The position numbers and the translations under genes were made by a program. The notes beneath the pieces were generated by a model, which saw nothing but the letters and a program-made list of their open reading frames with translations, was not told the DNA's origin and made no database searches. A stretch of DNA of 64,000 bases from Glandiceps talaboti. Lineage: Eukaryota; Hemichordata; Enteropneusta; Spengelidae. Location: assembly GCF_964340395.1 (NCBI RefSeq), contig NC_135556.1, forward strand, positions 15,204,910 to 15,268,909, written 5' to 3'. Below are positions 1 to 12,112 of this stretch, piece after piece (position 1 is the stretch's first letter; each line of letters opens with the position of its first letter).

Positions 1-18
1 CTATACCGCAGTGGCAGA

Positions 19-59
19 GTGTCTGATGATCGCAATATGCGTGAAACTCCGAGTTACAC
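19..59 (+). ncRNA. Hammerhead ribozyme motif, copy 1
   Basis: The core CTGATGA is at 23-29 and the core GAAA follows a short CGC/GCG helix (stem II). A short stem III (CTC/GAG) precedes the expected cleavage position. Stem I is closed by GTGT (19-22) with ACAC (56-59). Hammerheads with very short stem III are known in Penelope-like repeats, where they are thought to act as dimers. Activity is inferred only. Confidence 0.6.
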
Positions 60-85
60 CCAAGAAAGAGTTCCAGTACTACCAA

Positions 86-187
<102 letters not shown>

Positions 188-275
188 CTCGGTGAGTGTC
201 AATCTGCTAAGACAGTGCTCTATACCGCAGTGGCAGAGCGCAATAGTTTTGGTGGTGTACTGGAACTCTTTCTTG

Positions 276-317
276 GTTGTAACTCGGAGTTTCACGCATT
301 GCGCGATCATCAGACAC
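276..317 (-). ncRNA. Hammerhead ribozyme motif, copy 2
   Basis: Reverse complement of the motif at 1037-1079, inside the left inverted arm. The core CTGATGA and GAAA, the CGC/GCG stem II and the CTC/GAG stem III are all kept. Stem I has three of four pairs (GTGT against ACAA). It lies on the same strand as the endonuclease remnant, so it would be in the element's own transcript. Confidence 0.6.
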
Positions 318-500
318 TGCTGGTTTCTACTCTCTGGGTGTGTGTTTATATAGAGTGCAGACAATAGAAATATCATCACTATTGTCTGTGTTGGTGGGTT
401 GGTGTTGTGTGTGTTGAGGTGTTGGTTGTTATTGTGTGAGTTATTGGGTGCGGACAAGTAGGTGTTGGCGGGTTGTTACATGTTGGGCTTTGATGTTCCG

Positions 501-893
501 TTAGTTAACGGGTTTAGTTTTGGTGATAGATGCTCTATTGAAGTTGGACAAATAAAACTTATTCTCGTGTCGGCATTTGGATATCAACTCAGTTCTTTTT
601 GTTTAGTGTGGAGTTTTTGTCTGCTTTAATGATGGTTAGTTTTTCGGTTAAACACAGGTTGCATCGTTTTGTTTTATTGGTGTAAGCTTGGGCTGTCTTG
701 CTGATGGACCAGGATATGGAAAAGGGCTCGTTGTTTCTTTTCAGTTTCCAAATGTGTTTTGATAGTTCTGTGCTGTTTTCGTGTTTTTCATGTTTGAATG
801 ACTGTTTGTGGTTGGCGTATCTCAGTTTGAAGTTGTTCTCTGTTAGACCGATCTATACTTTGTTTTTTTCCGTGGACGGTGGCTTGGTATACG
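501..893 (-). pseudogene. Penelope-like GIY-YIG endonuclease domain fragment
   Basis: Reading the minus strand from 893 to the stop at 501-503 gives about 130 residues without interruption. They match the C-terminal GIY-YIG endonuclease of Penelope-like elements: VYIGLTE, then FKLRYANHKQSF, TELSKHIWKLK, the Cys-containing KRCNLCLTEK, and LNKKNELISKCRH. The Cys pair and the E of NEL are hallmarks of that domain. The reverse transcriptase that normally lies upstream is absent; the sequence runs directly into the right inverted repeat. Not a host gene. Confidence 0.8.
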
Positions 894-1036
894 ATATTTT
901 CCGCACCCAATAACTCACACAATAACAACCAACACCTCAACACACACAACACCAACCCACCAACACAGACAATAGTGATGATATTTCTATTGTCTGCAAT
1001 CTATATAAACACACACCCAGAGAGTAGAAACCAGCA

Positions 1037-1079
1037 GTTGTCTGATGATCGCGCAATGCGTGAAACTCCGAGTTACAAC
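1037..1079 (+). ncRNA. Hammerhead ribozyme motif, copy 3
   Basis: Stem I GTTGT (1037-1041) with ACAAC (1075-1079), core CTGATGA (1042-1048), stem II CGC/GCG, core GAAA (1062-1065), stem III CTC/GAG. Compared with copy 1 (GTGT/ACAC), both sides of stem I differ but pairing is kept, which favours a selected RNA structure. It is in the right inverted arm, antisense to the endonuclease remnant. Confidence 0.65.
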
Positions 1080-1112
1080 CAAGAAAGAGTTCCAGTACCA
1101 CCAAAACTATAT

Positions 1113-2008
1113 ATATATATATACACATATAATTATTACGTGCAATGTATAAGGTCAGGTTCGAATATTCTTTACTGTTCAGGTCTATTTATTCCTAAAC
1201 ACATGATCCAAGGTCCAAGCTTTGATTTATGCCTCGTTACGTCTCAATTGCACATGTTTTATGGAATAGCGTATATGCAGTGTTGCCAAATTCATACATT
1301 TTTTTGAGTTACAACCAAGATGTCATGTAATTCATTGTTGCCAAATAAATAAAAGTGAAAGCTGAATGGTTTGTGGAGAAGAACTCAAGCAAAACAAAAT
1401 ACGATCTACTGAGCGATTAAAATAATTGAAATTCTTAAATATTTCCCATGGTTGCAATAATACCGAACGCTTGATAAGCCGTGACAGGTTGCATCCAACT
1501 CTTCTACATCAGAAATAATGCAGAAACCTAACCCAAAAGAGCAAATGCTATCCTGTTTGCTTTGTTGATTTTCAAGAAAACAGTAATGATGAGAGCATCT
1601 GTTTATATGAGAAAAGGTGTGAAATGTATTTGACCAAGTTTGATTCACACATAATCAAAAGTATGTAGCAAGTAGCCTCATTAATGTTTATATATTGAAG
1701 TACATTTTTTTAGAATGTCATGGGGGTTTTGATAAATAAAGTCTATGGTTCCAGTTACACAACATACAATGTCTCGTATGCAGTTTATCATTTTACTACA
1801 AGTCTTGCTGATCTTAAAGATTTGATTATGTATTGTGACAGTTGATGACTTAAGACGATTATAACCATACATCAGATATAATTTTGGCCATTGTATATAA
1901 ATGGTTAAGGCTAAGTTATACAAGTAAATATCATCGCAACATTCCCTCACAGGATATATGAATATGTATAGTTTCACAGCCGTTATACGGTTAAAATTAG
2001 TCTCGCTG
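1113..2008. other. Spacer without recognised gene
   Basis: Open frames here are short and lack any family motif, and the base composition is AT-rich like the rest of the spacer. Nothing else recognised. Confidence 0.6.
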
Positions 2009-2159
2009 CCAGACTTGTGACTATCGTCCCTTAGCTTTCTAAGGCGCACGAAGTGCGCCCCGAGCTAGCAGCAAAGCCGCGAAAAGTGATCAGGAGTCCC
2101 TCACAAATGGAGTCCCTTGGTGCGCCTTACAAAGCTAGGGACGATAGTCACGAGTCTGG
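2009..2159. mobile_element. Short inverted-repeat MITE
   Basis: Arms of about 41 bp (2009-2049 and 2119-2159) pair with few mismatches and share the outer sequence CCAGACTCGTGACTATCGTC apart from a T in the left arm. The loop is about 70 bp. No coding capacity. No clear target duplication was seen. Confidence 0.7.
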
Positions 2160-2439
2160 AATGTGCTCTAGAACATTACTCTCTGCAGTTCTTTCTTTAA
2201 ATTTCTTTGAAATTCATTGTTTGGTCAGTGTACATAACTATCCATATTTTGCACTCTGTCAATCATTTTACCGGACGCACCCGATTAATATTATGCACGC
2301 TAGAGGTCAAAATAACAAGAGAGATATGCATTTTTCTCAGCCAATCCTTTATTACTCAATTGTTTTTAATACATTGTACTTTAGTAAACATATCTTCTGA
2401 AGGATCATATAAATCGAATAGGAATCACTTCTTATAATC

Positions 2440-2554
<115 letters not shown>

Positions 2555-2677
2555 AACAGAAAAGAAGAGAAGAGAAACAGAAAGAGGGCTTAATCATGAG
2601 ATACATTTAAATCTTTAATATTAATCTAAAACTCATTCGGTTCTTAAATTTGCTTTAGTCATTGACATAAATGCTTG

Positions 2678-2683
2678 TTTATT
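2678..2683 (-). terminator. Possible polyadenylation signal of the subtilase gene
   Basis: AATAAA on the minus strand, 223 bp past the subtilase stop codon. A good splice donor (GTAAGC) follows the stop at about 2887, so the 3' untranslated region may be spliced and the true signal could lie elsewhere. Confidence 0.3.
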
Positions 2684-2905
2684 TAGTAGAGAAAAATCAA
2701 GTCAAGGACGTCAACAAATGACGGTGTACAAATCCAAGACAAATTCACCGATCGAACAGAAGTGAAAGACAGAGAGCTCATGATTAGAATAGTTTTCTTG
2801 TACATCACTGTCATGTAGCTATTGTCGTTATAACCGTGGGTGTACTGTGAACTTCTGTAATATTATTGGGGGAGGGAGAAATGCTTACCTTGCTGTATTA
2901 ATGAA

Positions 2906-5900
2906 TTAATCACAATACAAGAGAAGATTTGGAGAGCCAACACCAGGATTGCTAACAACTCCACTGGTACCGTCATTTAGGATTCTGTTTCTACAGCTAG
3001 AGTTGCTGGAACATTGTCCGGCACCAAGATGCACAGCGGCAATACCTAGGTGAACAAAGTGATTTCCTTTAGGTTTCAGACAGCAATTGAATAATGTATA
3101 AATGCCAAGCCCATGAGACGTTTCATGCTCTATAATATCACATTTTCAGTTTGCCTTCCCCTGTACTTGATAAATTGTACAATACAAGAATATAGCAATA
3201 TCGCCAAAACAATGGTGGATATTGTATATAATTGTTCGTAGCATCTTCACCACAAGATAATGATAATTGATAATGATGCGAGATACCAACTTTTCTGAGC
3301 TATCCTAGACTCTCCCACCTACCCTCGGGAGCATCGCTATTAACTGTTTTGTATGTACCAGTCTGGTGCTATCCATGCATCTTTTCAATGTGATTTAGGT
3401 GAAACGTTACTCACCACTCACGTGGGGACAGGCCATAGAAGTACCACTGATGGTGTTGTAGCAACTGTTGCATGTATGCCATGAGCTTCTTACGCTAGAA
3501 CCTGGAGCAAAGATATCGACACAATTTCCCCAGTTGGAGAAGGATGATCTTGCATCGGTGCTGGTTGTAGAACCGACAGTTAAAGCCTGTATGTAGGAGA
3601 ACACACAAGTCATTTACACAGTAGCAATTGCATTTGAGATTATATAGTTCAACGATGAAATACATGTTAAATGTTATGTATGGTAACTGTTGAATGAAAC
3701 ATGCCATTGGTGCACTATGTCCGTATGTCTATGTCTATGTCTATGTCTATGTATGTATGTATGTATGTATGTATGTATGTATGTATGTATGTATGTATGC
3801 ATGTACGCATGTATGCATGCATGCATGATTGTATGTATGTATGTATGTATGTATGTATGTATGTATGTATGTATGTATGTATGTATGCATGTATGTATGT
3901 ATGCAAGAATATAAAAACAAGCACTAACGTTAGAATGTCTAGCGGGAGAGACATTGCAGGCATTTTGATCTTCGTTGCCAGCAGCAACAGAAACAGTGTA
4001 TCCGGCATTGACAACTCTGGTAACAGCATCGTCGAGGGCTGAGTTAGCACCACCACCCAGGGACATGGATACAACACTTCTGCTTGCAGTGGCACCACGA
4101 GCAACAATGTCGTCAAGACCTTCATTACAGGGAATACAATGAGATATTGAATTTGAGTTTTATGGAACATAAGGTTGTGTCATTACAGATTGATGCAAAT
4201 TAAAATAGCCCATGTAAGTATATCCAAAAAGGAATTCAGTCTGTTGAAACTTTATACCGCTAAAAAATGTGGTACAAATGATGACAAACAACTTGTTACA
4301 ATGTCAATCATTTTTAGCGATTGTATAATTGTTGCTAATAATATAGGTGTAACTTAATGTGTGGATATGCCGTAATAATGCCGTACATCAGAAATGGTCA
4401 CCAATTCCTAAAGGATCACAGAATTAATACAATAAGTAAGTTTAGGTTTAGGCTTTTACACATCGTATGCTCTTTCAAGTGTTTGAATGAGAATATGCAT
4501 TTATTTTCCCCCTTATTTGTATTTCTATCATGCAAGGTAATTCGTACACCTTTAACACAGCACGCCATGAGGAAAAACAGAGGGGAATTTCGTTGTTGTG
4601 TTGCCGTTGTACGTGAACACAAACCATATTTCATCGTAAATATTAAGCTAAGGTTTTCAAGCATGCAACTGTCCAGTTTAGACAGGGTATGCAATAATTG
4701 AAGTGTGATTTAATACTCCGAATATCTGAATTGTAAAATATAACATGATATACGTACCGGAAATAATATTAGCATTTGTACCAGAGCCTACACAGTTCAA
4801 AACTCTTACACTGTACAAGCTGGAAGATACGGAAGTGCCGACAGATGAACCAGAGGTAGTACCTCCGCAATGAGTACCGTGACCATTACAATCCTCACCC
4901 TGTGGATAACAATAACACAATTTCCGTTTTTAGTGTCCTAAAGATAAACATGCCTCAGCTTCATTATTTGACTTCAACATCTGTAAAAACAGCGATGGTT
5001 TCACTTTTTCTTTGTTGCGGACTGTATTGGGTGCGTGTTTTCAATACTTTTAGCACCCAAAGGTCAGAGTTACAAATACAAATTTAATACTTTAACATTG
5101 TGATATTTACCGTAGTATAAACTTTAAACAATTTCCAACACAAACAGTTTTAGAAAGCTGTGTCTAAAAGCTTTCGTCCTTTCACTAAGGACTAACATTG
5201 TCATATCATATATATCTATGTTAACCATTGAACTTGTGAGTTATGCGCACATCTGTTTCGTTAGAAAATGTATTCCGTATGAAACTGAATAAGAAACTTA
5301 CGCCGTTGGATGGTTGGTAGTCATGGAAATAACTGGCTCTGTTCCCATATTCGTTATGGGAGTGACGAAGACCGGTATCAACGATGTATACATGAGATCC
5401 TGATCCACTTCCTGTTTTGAGAAGAAACAAAACATAAGCTTATTTGAAAAAAGAAGAAACATAACGGTGTGAGGAAATGCATTCTAAAGTATACATTGTT
5501 TACTTCAAGAATGTAGACATAGCTCATATCATCATCGAAATATTATGATAAATAATATAGCATTAAATTATAAAAACTTACCATATACGTTATATACGCC
5601 ATTGAGGGGCAGGAATCTTTGATCGGTACGGTCCATACCCCATTCAACATCGATGGACAAAAACATATCTTCCTCAACGTATTCAACACCGGGGAGGAAC
5701 ATAAGCTACAAAATGAGAAAAATTATCATTTTAACAGAATTATCTTTACGGTCCGGATGTGGATTTTATAGACCGGGGTTGTACGACGGAAGGGCTCCGA
5801 CACCATAAGCCGTAAGGGACCGGTCAGTTTCTCCAGCTTGGGGGGGGGGAGGCGGTGGATTCTTAAATCGGGCTGACAAAAAGTCACTGACCCCCCTATC

Positions 5901-7495
5901 TGTAAAACCCAAAACAGGCTGACCCCCCTATCACTTAAATCTAAAACATGATGACCCCCCCCCATATATGATATTCGCATGAGTGACAGGTATGTTTTGA
6001 TCGTGACTCAGTGTAGACTGCTTGACTGTCTTGCATCTACTTTATAAGATCCCGGGTTAGTACTATCATAATTATAATTATTGACTACACAGGGTAAATA
6101 TATTTGAAAAGGAGTTTAATAGCATCTTGACAGTGAAAGGTAGGGGGAAAGCTTGAGAAGGGAATATGTACAGCTGTCATGGGGGGTCCTAGGGGGTCTC
6201 CCCCTAGAAGCCCAAGAGGTTTTTAACTCTGAAAAAGTCAATTTTGAGACTATTCAGACATTTTTAGAAAATCATTTCCAAGCTTTACAAGACAGCACCA
6301 ACATGTAAAAAGCAACTACATAAGGTTGAAATATTTTTGAAATATAGTTTGATAGGATCTTGATAGTAAGAGGTAGGGGGGAAATCTTGAGACTGGGATG
6401 TGTACACCTCATGGGGGGGGGGGGTCCTAGGGGGTCTCCCCCTAGAAGCCCTGGAGGTTTTTTCCCTGAAAAGTCAATTTTGAGACTATTCAGACCCTTT
6501 CAGACAATAATTTCCAAGCCTTACAAGACAACACCAACATGTAAAAAACAACTACATAGGGTTAAAATACTTTTGAAATATACTTTGATAGCATCTTGAC
6601 AGTAAGAGGGGAAGAGCTTGAGACTGGCATATGTCCACCTCATGCGGGGGGTCTGAGGGGGTCTCCCTCTAGAAGCCCTGAAGGATTTTTACTCTTATAG
6701 CCAATATTTACGCTATTTAGACCCTTCAAGCAATAACTTAATCCATGCTTTACAAGACAGCAAGTATCAGAAACTATTCTTTATAACTTACACTAAAGGT
6801 TGAAATATGTTCTTAAAAAGTTAAATGACATCATTATATACATGTAGTAAAGGTCAGCACATCTAATGGTAGTATCATTGGTAGGGGAGATTTGGAGTTT
6901 AAGGCAATTTTAGACTATCTTGGCAAACATTTCACATCTTGAAAAGACAATATCATCTCAAATTAGAATAGGGTGAAAGTATTTAAGAAAAGTTTAATAC
7001 CATTATGACAGTAAAAAGGTTGTTGGTGCATGAGTGACCTCTGGGGGTGAGGAAGTCCTTGGGATTTTCCCCCTGGGAAATATGGAGTTTTTTGCTTGAG
7101 ATACTAAGGCAATGTTTAGGTTATTCATAACCTTTGAGGTAATATTTCCAAGCTTCGAAAAGCTAACCTATATGTATAGTTATGTTTGAACTAATAAGTA
7201 ATATTAAAGAATTCATGTAAGAAACAGGGACAAGAACAAATATTGACATGTACCACATTTCAGACAAGGCTATATGCCATTGTAGAAAGGATTTTTTTCT
7301 TCCATCACAATTTAAAACACAGTGACCCCCCTATCCACAATTTTGAAAACAGCATGACCCCCCCTACTGCCAATTTCAAAAACAGGGTGACCCCCCTACC
7401 AATCCACCGGCCCCCCTAGGCTGGAGAAACTGACCGGTCCCTAAGCTTACTAGCGAGGTTCGCAAAATTCAAATCCGGGTACGTCTTAAAGGGTT

Positions 7496-7542
<47 letters not shown>

Positions 7543-10009
7543 CTGTTGTTGTTGTTGTTGTTGTTGTTGGGGGTTTTCTTATATATATATGTACAGGCAC
7601 AAAAACATAATTTGAATCACGTTTCACATAAATCGGCATTGACATATTATTTTACTTGCAAAAAACGTAAAATAGTGAAGAAATTAAGAAAGTCAAATCA
7701 CTGAGAGAACGGATATCGGTAATGTTAGCACACTACTTTCCATATTTGGGCAAAGTGTGGTGGGGCGTGATACGGAAATTTATTGTCCGGGTAAGTTGCC
7801 CGTGCTCTCGACTGAATTGCATTGGAAGCGATACTGGGTAGGTGATGCCGCTGGCGCGAACACTATGCACCGTCAGTCATAATAAACAACCATAAAACCA
7901 CTAAATAGATTAAGATATTTTCGGTGACAAGAAAACACACGTTTCAGCTGCTTTAGAGCAATAAAATGGTTTGTGTTCAATTGTTAATAATCTCAAATCC
8001 AAAACGTTTAGGCAAACACTTCGGCGTAATTACAGAACGATCTGGATTTCCAAGAGCACGATGCAATGTATAGATAGAATATTTCATATTATCATATTTG
8101 GATTAACGATAGCATTGATAATCGAATTGGTAATCGATACTTAAAAGTACGTGTAGTAAGCCTTATAAACAAATTAAAGAACCGTTGACTCATTCACTCC
8201 TAAAATGAACTACCGCTAATAAAGTACAGAACGAGGTCGGAACCTATATATATCCTTGCCTTAAGAAGGCTTGCTATTAATTATTTAACGACCCTACGGT
8301 TTTTCAAAATTTGTACAGGTCTAATCAAAGACTTGAGAAATCAAAATATGACAAAACAAATTTTGGGTCCCCGCACTAATTTTGAACATAACGCCCTCTA
8401 CTGACAGTAGTTTTAAAATGAGTTTGTGTATGATTTTAAATAGAAAAAACAAACATACTATTTCAGCACATAATATATTGAATCGTGTATTAATATATTA
8501 AACTGTGATAATTTTTGTTTGGAAATAAACGAAAGCAAGATATTTTGTCGACAGTTGATGAAAAATAGTAGATCCATGAATGTTGGTAAACTTATCGACC
8601 TAAGCAACTTTACATTTTTTGTGAACATTTTCTTCAAATTATATTCATTCGAAATTTGAAATAAAAAATTCGGGTTTCCATGTAAGTATTTTTGCTAATG
8701 CTGTCGAAGCTTGATTCTGACTACTGCAAAACCAAGATATCTGTGAACAGGAGTGGTTGCTATGGAAACGAATCTATTTCGAGTCAAACATTCTTTTATG
8801 GATTGTACGTTAAATTGTAGATGATGACATTTTTATTACATGAGAATTAGAAAGGTTACATCAAATTTTAGCTATTAGATTAAAAAGATGGTCGGAGAAG
8901 AAAGCTTCCGCCTCACTAAAACCTCAACCCACTGTATAAATAATGGTCTGAGTTAAACCATCACATTTTGGCTGCCAACATTTCTTGTTTACATTTTATT
9001 CTATGATGATCGGGTGTTGTTTTAAAAGTTACCTGGGAAATCTGTCTCAGCTCAATCCGTTTTTAATCCGTTGCGACAAACGTACCAACCGTCAGATGTA
9101 CAATAACTTTTTTTAGCCCATGACATTTATTCTTTTCATTCTATGATGATTGGTACTTTTTTAAAGATAGTCGGAATTCTGTCGAAACTAAACCAACTTT
9201 ATTGCCATTGCAACATGGTTTCCCAACGAGCATCAGTTGTTCTTCAAAATTTGATCAGTACTTTTTTTAGTTGTCAAGAAAATGTTGTCCAGAAGTTGTC
9301 TTCTGCCTGGTACTTTCATGTTTACACACAGCTATTGCATCGGACATCCTCGTTTCTAATGAACGGGATCTTCGTTTTCCTAGGTCAGAATAATTACGAT
9401 TGGCTCAAACTTTTCGCAGCTTTGTACGCAATTTTTATGCTCTTCACTGCAATAACTGGCGTGAGAACACACTTTATCAAAAGCCCGCGCTGATCTTCGG
9501 AACATTCGAACCAGAAGTGTGACGATAACAGAAAAGTACGCACAGCGAGTATTAGCCGTGACCCACCCCAAGGTTTGATTCCGGGGTTTGACTCAACAGA
9601 TATAAGTTTACTGTAATGACTGACTTACCTTCTGAACATTCATTGTCTCAACAGCCAAACCGTTCAAGGCATTGTTGTATACTTTAGTGACAGAAGCACC
9701 GAGGGCTGGCAGTTGTTTGGCGAATTGCAGTGGGACAATACTATCCTGGAAATGAAAAAGAAAAAGAAAAGACTTTCAATCCTTGTTTACGGTTCAATGC
9801 ATACATCTAAGAAATCATCAAATTCAAACGACAACAAAAACAACAATTCTTGGAACACTCAAGAGCTTCATTGTGGAATTTTCCAACTTATGACGAAAAA
9901 AAACCATATGTCATAATGCTAATGGTAATGGTTTTTACAACGATGCTAAGCAACCACTCTAAAATAAAGTGGCAGTTATTTCAGGTTGCCATTCGATCAT
10001 TTATCAGGC

Positions 10010-10040
<31 letters not shown>

Positions 10041-10276
10041 CATACATACATACACACATACATAAATGTACATACATACATACACACACATACATACATA
10101 CATACATACATACATACATACTCCTAAAACAATGTTTTTCTTCAATTTCATTTTATTTGATATGCTGCACATACCTTGAGTTTAACGATGTAGCTGTTTG
10201 GAACAGGCTTGTTAACTCTGAGGAAAGGTGCTGCAGCTGCGACAGCGATTAAAACGGCGAAAACCAAAAACCTCAT
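2906..10276 (-). CDS. Secreted proteinase K-like subtilisin (S8A), 8 coding exons
   Basis: Coding exons, minus strand: 10276-10175, 9745-9629, 5705-5582, 5411-5302, 4899-4758, 4119-3929, 3586-3415, 3045-2906. All joins are GT-AG and in phase, giving 365 aa. Residues 1-16 ([16 protein letters not shown]) are a signal peptide. Residues 17 to about 105 are an inhibitor I9-type propeptide ([18 protein letters not shown]). The peptidase domain has the catalytic triad Asp126 (VYIVDTG), His158 ([10 protein letters not shown]) and Ser312 ([11 protein letters not shown]). Asn247 (AAGNE) is the oxyanion residue. The tail ends in LLLYCD. Length and motif order fit the proteinase K branch of S8 serine endopeptidases. 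The many cysteines suggest a disulfide-stabilised extracellular or digestive enzyme; that role is inferred. The ATG follows a splice acceptor by 15 nt, and an upstream non-coding exon with a TATA box is visible. Intron 2 is 3.9 kb and carries a transposon. Confidence 0.93.
3719..3906. repeat. (ATGT)n microsatellite in a subtilase intron
   Basis: Starts as CTATGT repeats, then ATGT tetranucleotides with ATGC variants. It ends about 22 bp from the donor of coding exon 6. It creates spurious open frames on both strands made of Tyr-Ile-His-Thr or Cys-Met-Tyr-Val repeats. Confidence 0.95.
5815..7442. mobile_element. 1.6-kb non-autonomous TIR element in subtilase intron 2
   Basis: The left end AGGGACCGGTCAGTTTCTCC and its reverse complement at 7418-7442 are terminal inverted repeats. 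Next to them are C-rich arms built on GACCCCCCTA motifs. The interior is about four diverged copies of a 237-bp unit and encodes nothing. A second, inverted and truncated family member lies at 54745-55346. Superfamily not recognised; no clean target duplication seen. Confidence 0.7.
6115..7200. repeat. Internal tandem array, about 237-bp unit, four diverged copies
   Basis: Units begin near 6115, 6351, 6588 and 6990 with a shared AGCATCTTGACAGTAAGAGG-like start. Each then has a GGGGGTCTCCCCCTAGAAGCC block and an ACAAGACAGCACCAACATGT block. The array makes up the interior of the TIR element at 5815-7442. Confidence 0.75.
7497..7570. repeat. (TTG)n microsatellite
   Basis: About 24 TTG triplets with one interruption, just outside the right end of the TIR element. 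Confidence 0.95.
7571..9628. other. Rest of subtilase intron 2, no gene recognised
   Basis: Mostly AT-rich sequence. The longest open frame, 9143-9493 on the plus strand (116 codons), shows no recognisable family and lies inside an intron of the opposite-strand gene, so I do not call it a gene. Confidence 0.55.
10010..10122. repeat. (CATA)n microsatellite in subtilase intron 1
   Basis: Tetranucleotide CATA run with short CACA interruptions, between coding exons 1 and 2 of the subtilase. Confidence 0.95.
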
Positions 10277-10844
10277 GTTGAAATTTGGAGTCTATTAAGA
10301 AAACAAAATGATAAAGCACACTAGATTAGCAAACGTATGAATTTCCCAATGTGCTGATGTAAACTGGTACAGCCAACAGGCAGATTTGTGGTTTTCATTA
10401 ATTACATGTTGTTTCAGACCAAAAATGATGTTTTTAATAGAATTGCTCCTCCCCCAAAGTGTGGGTGGGGAGGGTGTTTAGCTGATCTTATGTGGCCTCC
10501 CACTGGTGAAGGATATCTGCCCTCATTCCATCCCACTTGATTTCAACTTGTCCACTGCCCACCCAAAATTGAGAATGATTTACCCACTCCCCACCAGGAA
10601 AAACACACCTGCAATGACTCTAAAACATTTATAGAAATGTAACATGAGTGAAATGTCAACTTCCCAAAGAAAATGAAGCGTGTTTAGCACTTTTTTAGAA
10701 CCTGGTAGGTTTTTTGTATCTTTGTATCCTAACTATGTTTCGGGTCGAAAGACGTTGCACACAGTTATACATCCACGGAGGAAACTCCTGTAAGTATACA
10801 TATACAAAAACGTTACAAACGTAAAAGTAAGGTTGCCAACTTAC

Positions 10845-10873
10845 CTAAACCTCTGACTTGACAAGTAGAAGAT
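10845..10873 (-). other. Non-coding first exon of the subtilase gene
   Basis: A strong donor (TTTAG followed by GTAAGT) ends this exon at 10845. The matching acceptor (a T-rich tract then TTAATAG) lies at 10292-10293, 15 nt before the ATG. The exon start is estimated about 30 nt from the TATA box. The arrangement is inferred from splice signals only. Confidence 0.55.
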
Positions 10874-10898
10874 GATTTTGTACGGAGTGTTACTCCTG

Positions 10899-10905
10899 TT
10901 TTATA
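10899..10905 (-). promoter_or_regulatory. TATA box of the subtilase gene
   Basis: TATAAAA on the minus strand, about 30 bp before the proposed first exon. A TATA box and short leader exon suit a tissue-specific, highly expressed secreted enzyme. Confidence 0.6.
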
Positions 10906-11337
10906 CATTTTAGGGCCTATCATATCAGTGGTGATAATCAGTGTTCAGGTGTGGTAAGATCTAAAAATATAAAAGTGTGTAAATCAATCAAATTCTGTCT
11001 AATCATCACGTTTTTGTCAATAACAAGTATTTCCGATTTTCTACTTGATTAGCAAAGTTCTCACATCTGATCATTCTCATGCTTGTGAAAAAAAAATCGA
11101 TTTTGTAAGCCCTTATTTCAGTCTCTACCAGGCGACTTGGCTGCCAAAGTGATAGGAAAGGAGTTCATATCAAGAGAACTGCGTAAGAATCAAATGCGGG
11201 TGGGTCACTATGATATGTAACTTTTCACTAAATTCAGAACCATTACAAACATAAAAAGTTTTACAGGGGTTTTATAGTGCACACGTACCTCTCAGTAAAC
11301 AGTCACTGTCTTACATTTTGGTCGTACACTTTTTTAG

Positions 11338-11541
11338 ATGCAATTTTGTCTTATGTACAACGGGTCTAAACTTTGCAGGAACAATCGATATATGACATTG
11401 ACAATAATATATTAAACATGGGACTGGATTATATCAAGAGAATAAGTGTCGTATACCTGTATAAAATGCAATTTTGTCTAATGTACAACGGGTCTAAACT
11501 TTGCAGGAACAATCGATATATGACATTGACAATAATATATC
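11338..11541. repeat. Direct repeat, two copies 127 bp apart
   Basis: Blocks 11338-11412 and 11465-11541 are almost identical and begin ATGCAATTTTGTCTTATGTA or a one-base variant. Confidence 0.85.
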
Positions 11542-12112
11542 AAGAGAACAAGATCATTTCAATTTGCACATGAAGTCGTAAAGAAGTGATGTAATGATCA
11601 ATTACGTCCATCTTAGCCCACATTTCTTTTGAGACACTTTTTTTTATGAAGTAAAGATATTGCCATAGATACAGGTTACGATGAAACAACATAAGGTAGT
11701 GAACGCTGATTAAACATGGAAATTAGGAATGGTTATCAATAAAATTCTCATCCGAGACAGACTTCACTATATTTTCTTTTTTTAACACCGGCATATTATG
11801 CACATTTGGTGAAGAATCGGTAAAGATGATTTGCGTCTCATTTATTTCAGGTTGTTCCCTGTTCTTAAGTTACACACACACGTAGTTGTAGCAAATCATG
11901 TTCTCAAGTTACATTTGAAATTGGTCTTAAAAGGTCAATTGACCCCATCACTGGCTTGAAGTATGATTCATTCAGTACGGGCATATTAATGCATTACCTA
12001 AAGATTTCAAGATGAACGCCCAAGCGAAAAAAGAGAGCATATTTTCTTTGAGTTGTGTGTGAGGTAACATTAAAAACGTTCTCGATGAATATATAAAATC
12101 CACGTATTAAGA

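Noticed and set aside
3674-4170. Open frames rich in Tyr-Ile-His-Thr or Cys-Met-Tyr-Val on both strands
   Set aside because: They are readings of the (ATGT)n tract fused to shadows of subtilase exon 6.
9143-9493. 116-codon plus-strand open frame
   Set aside because: Lies within a subtilase intron on the opposite strand, has no family motif, and its composition matches the surrounding spacer.
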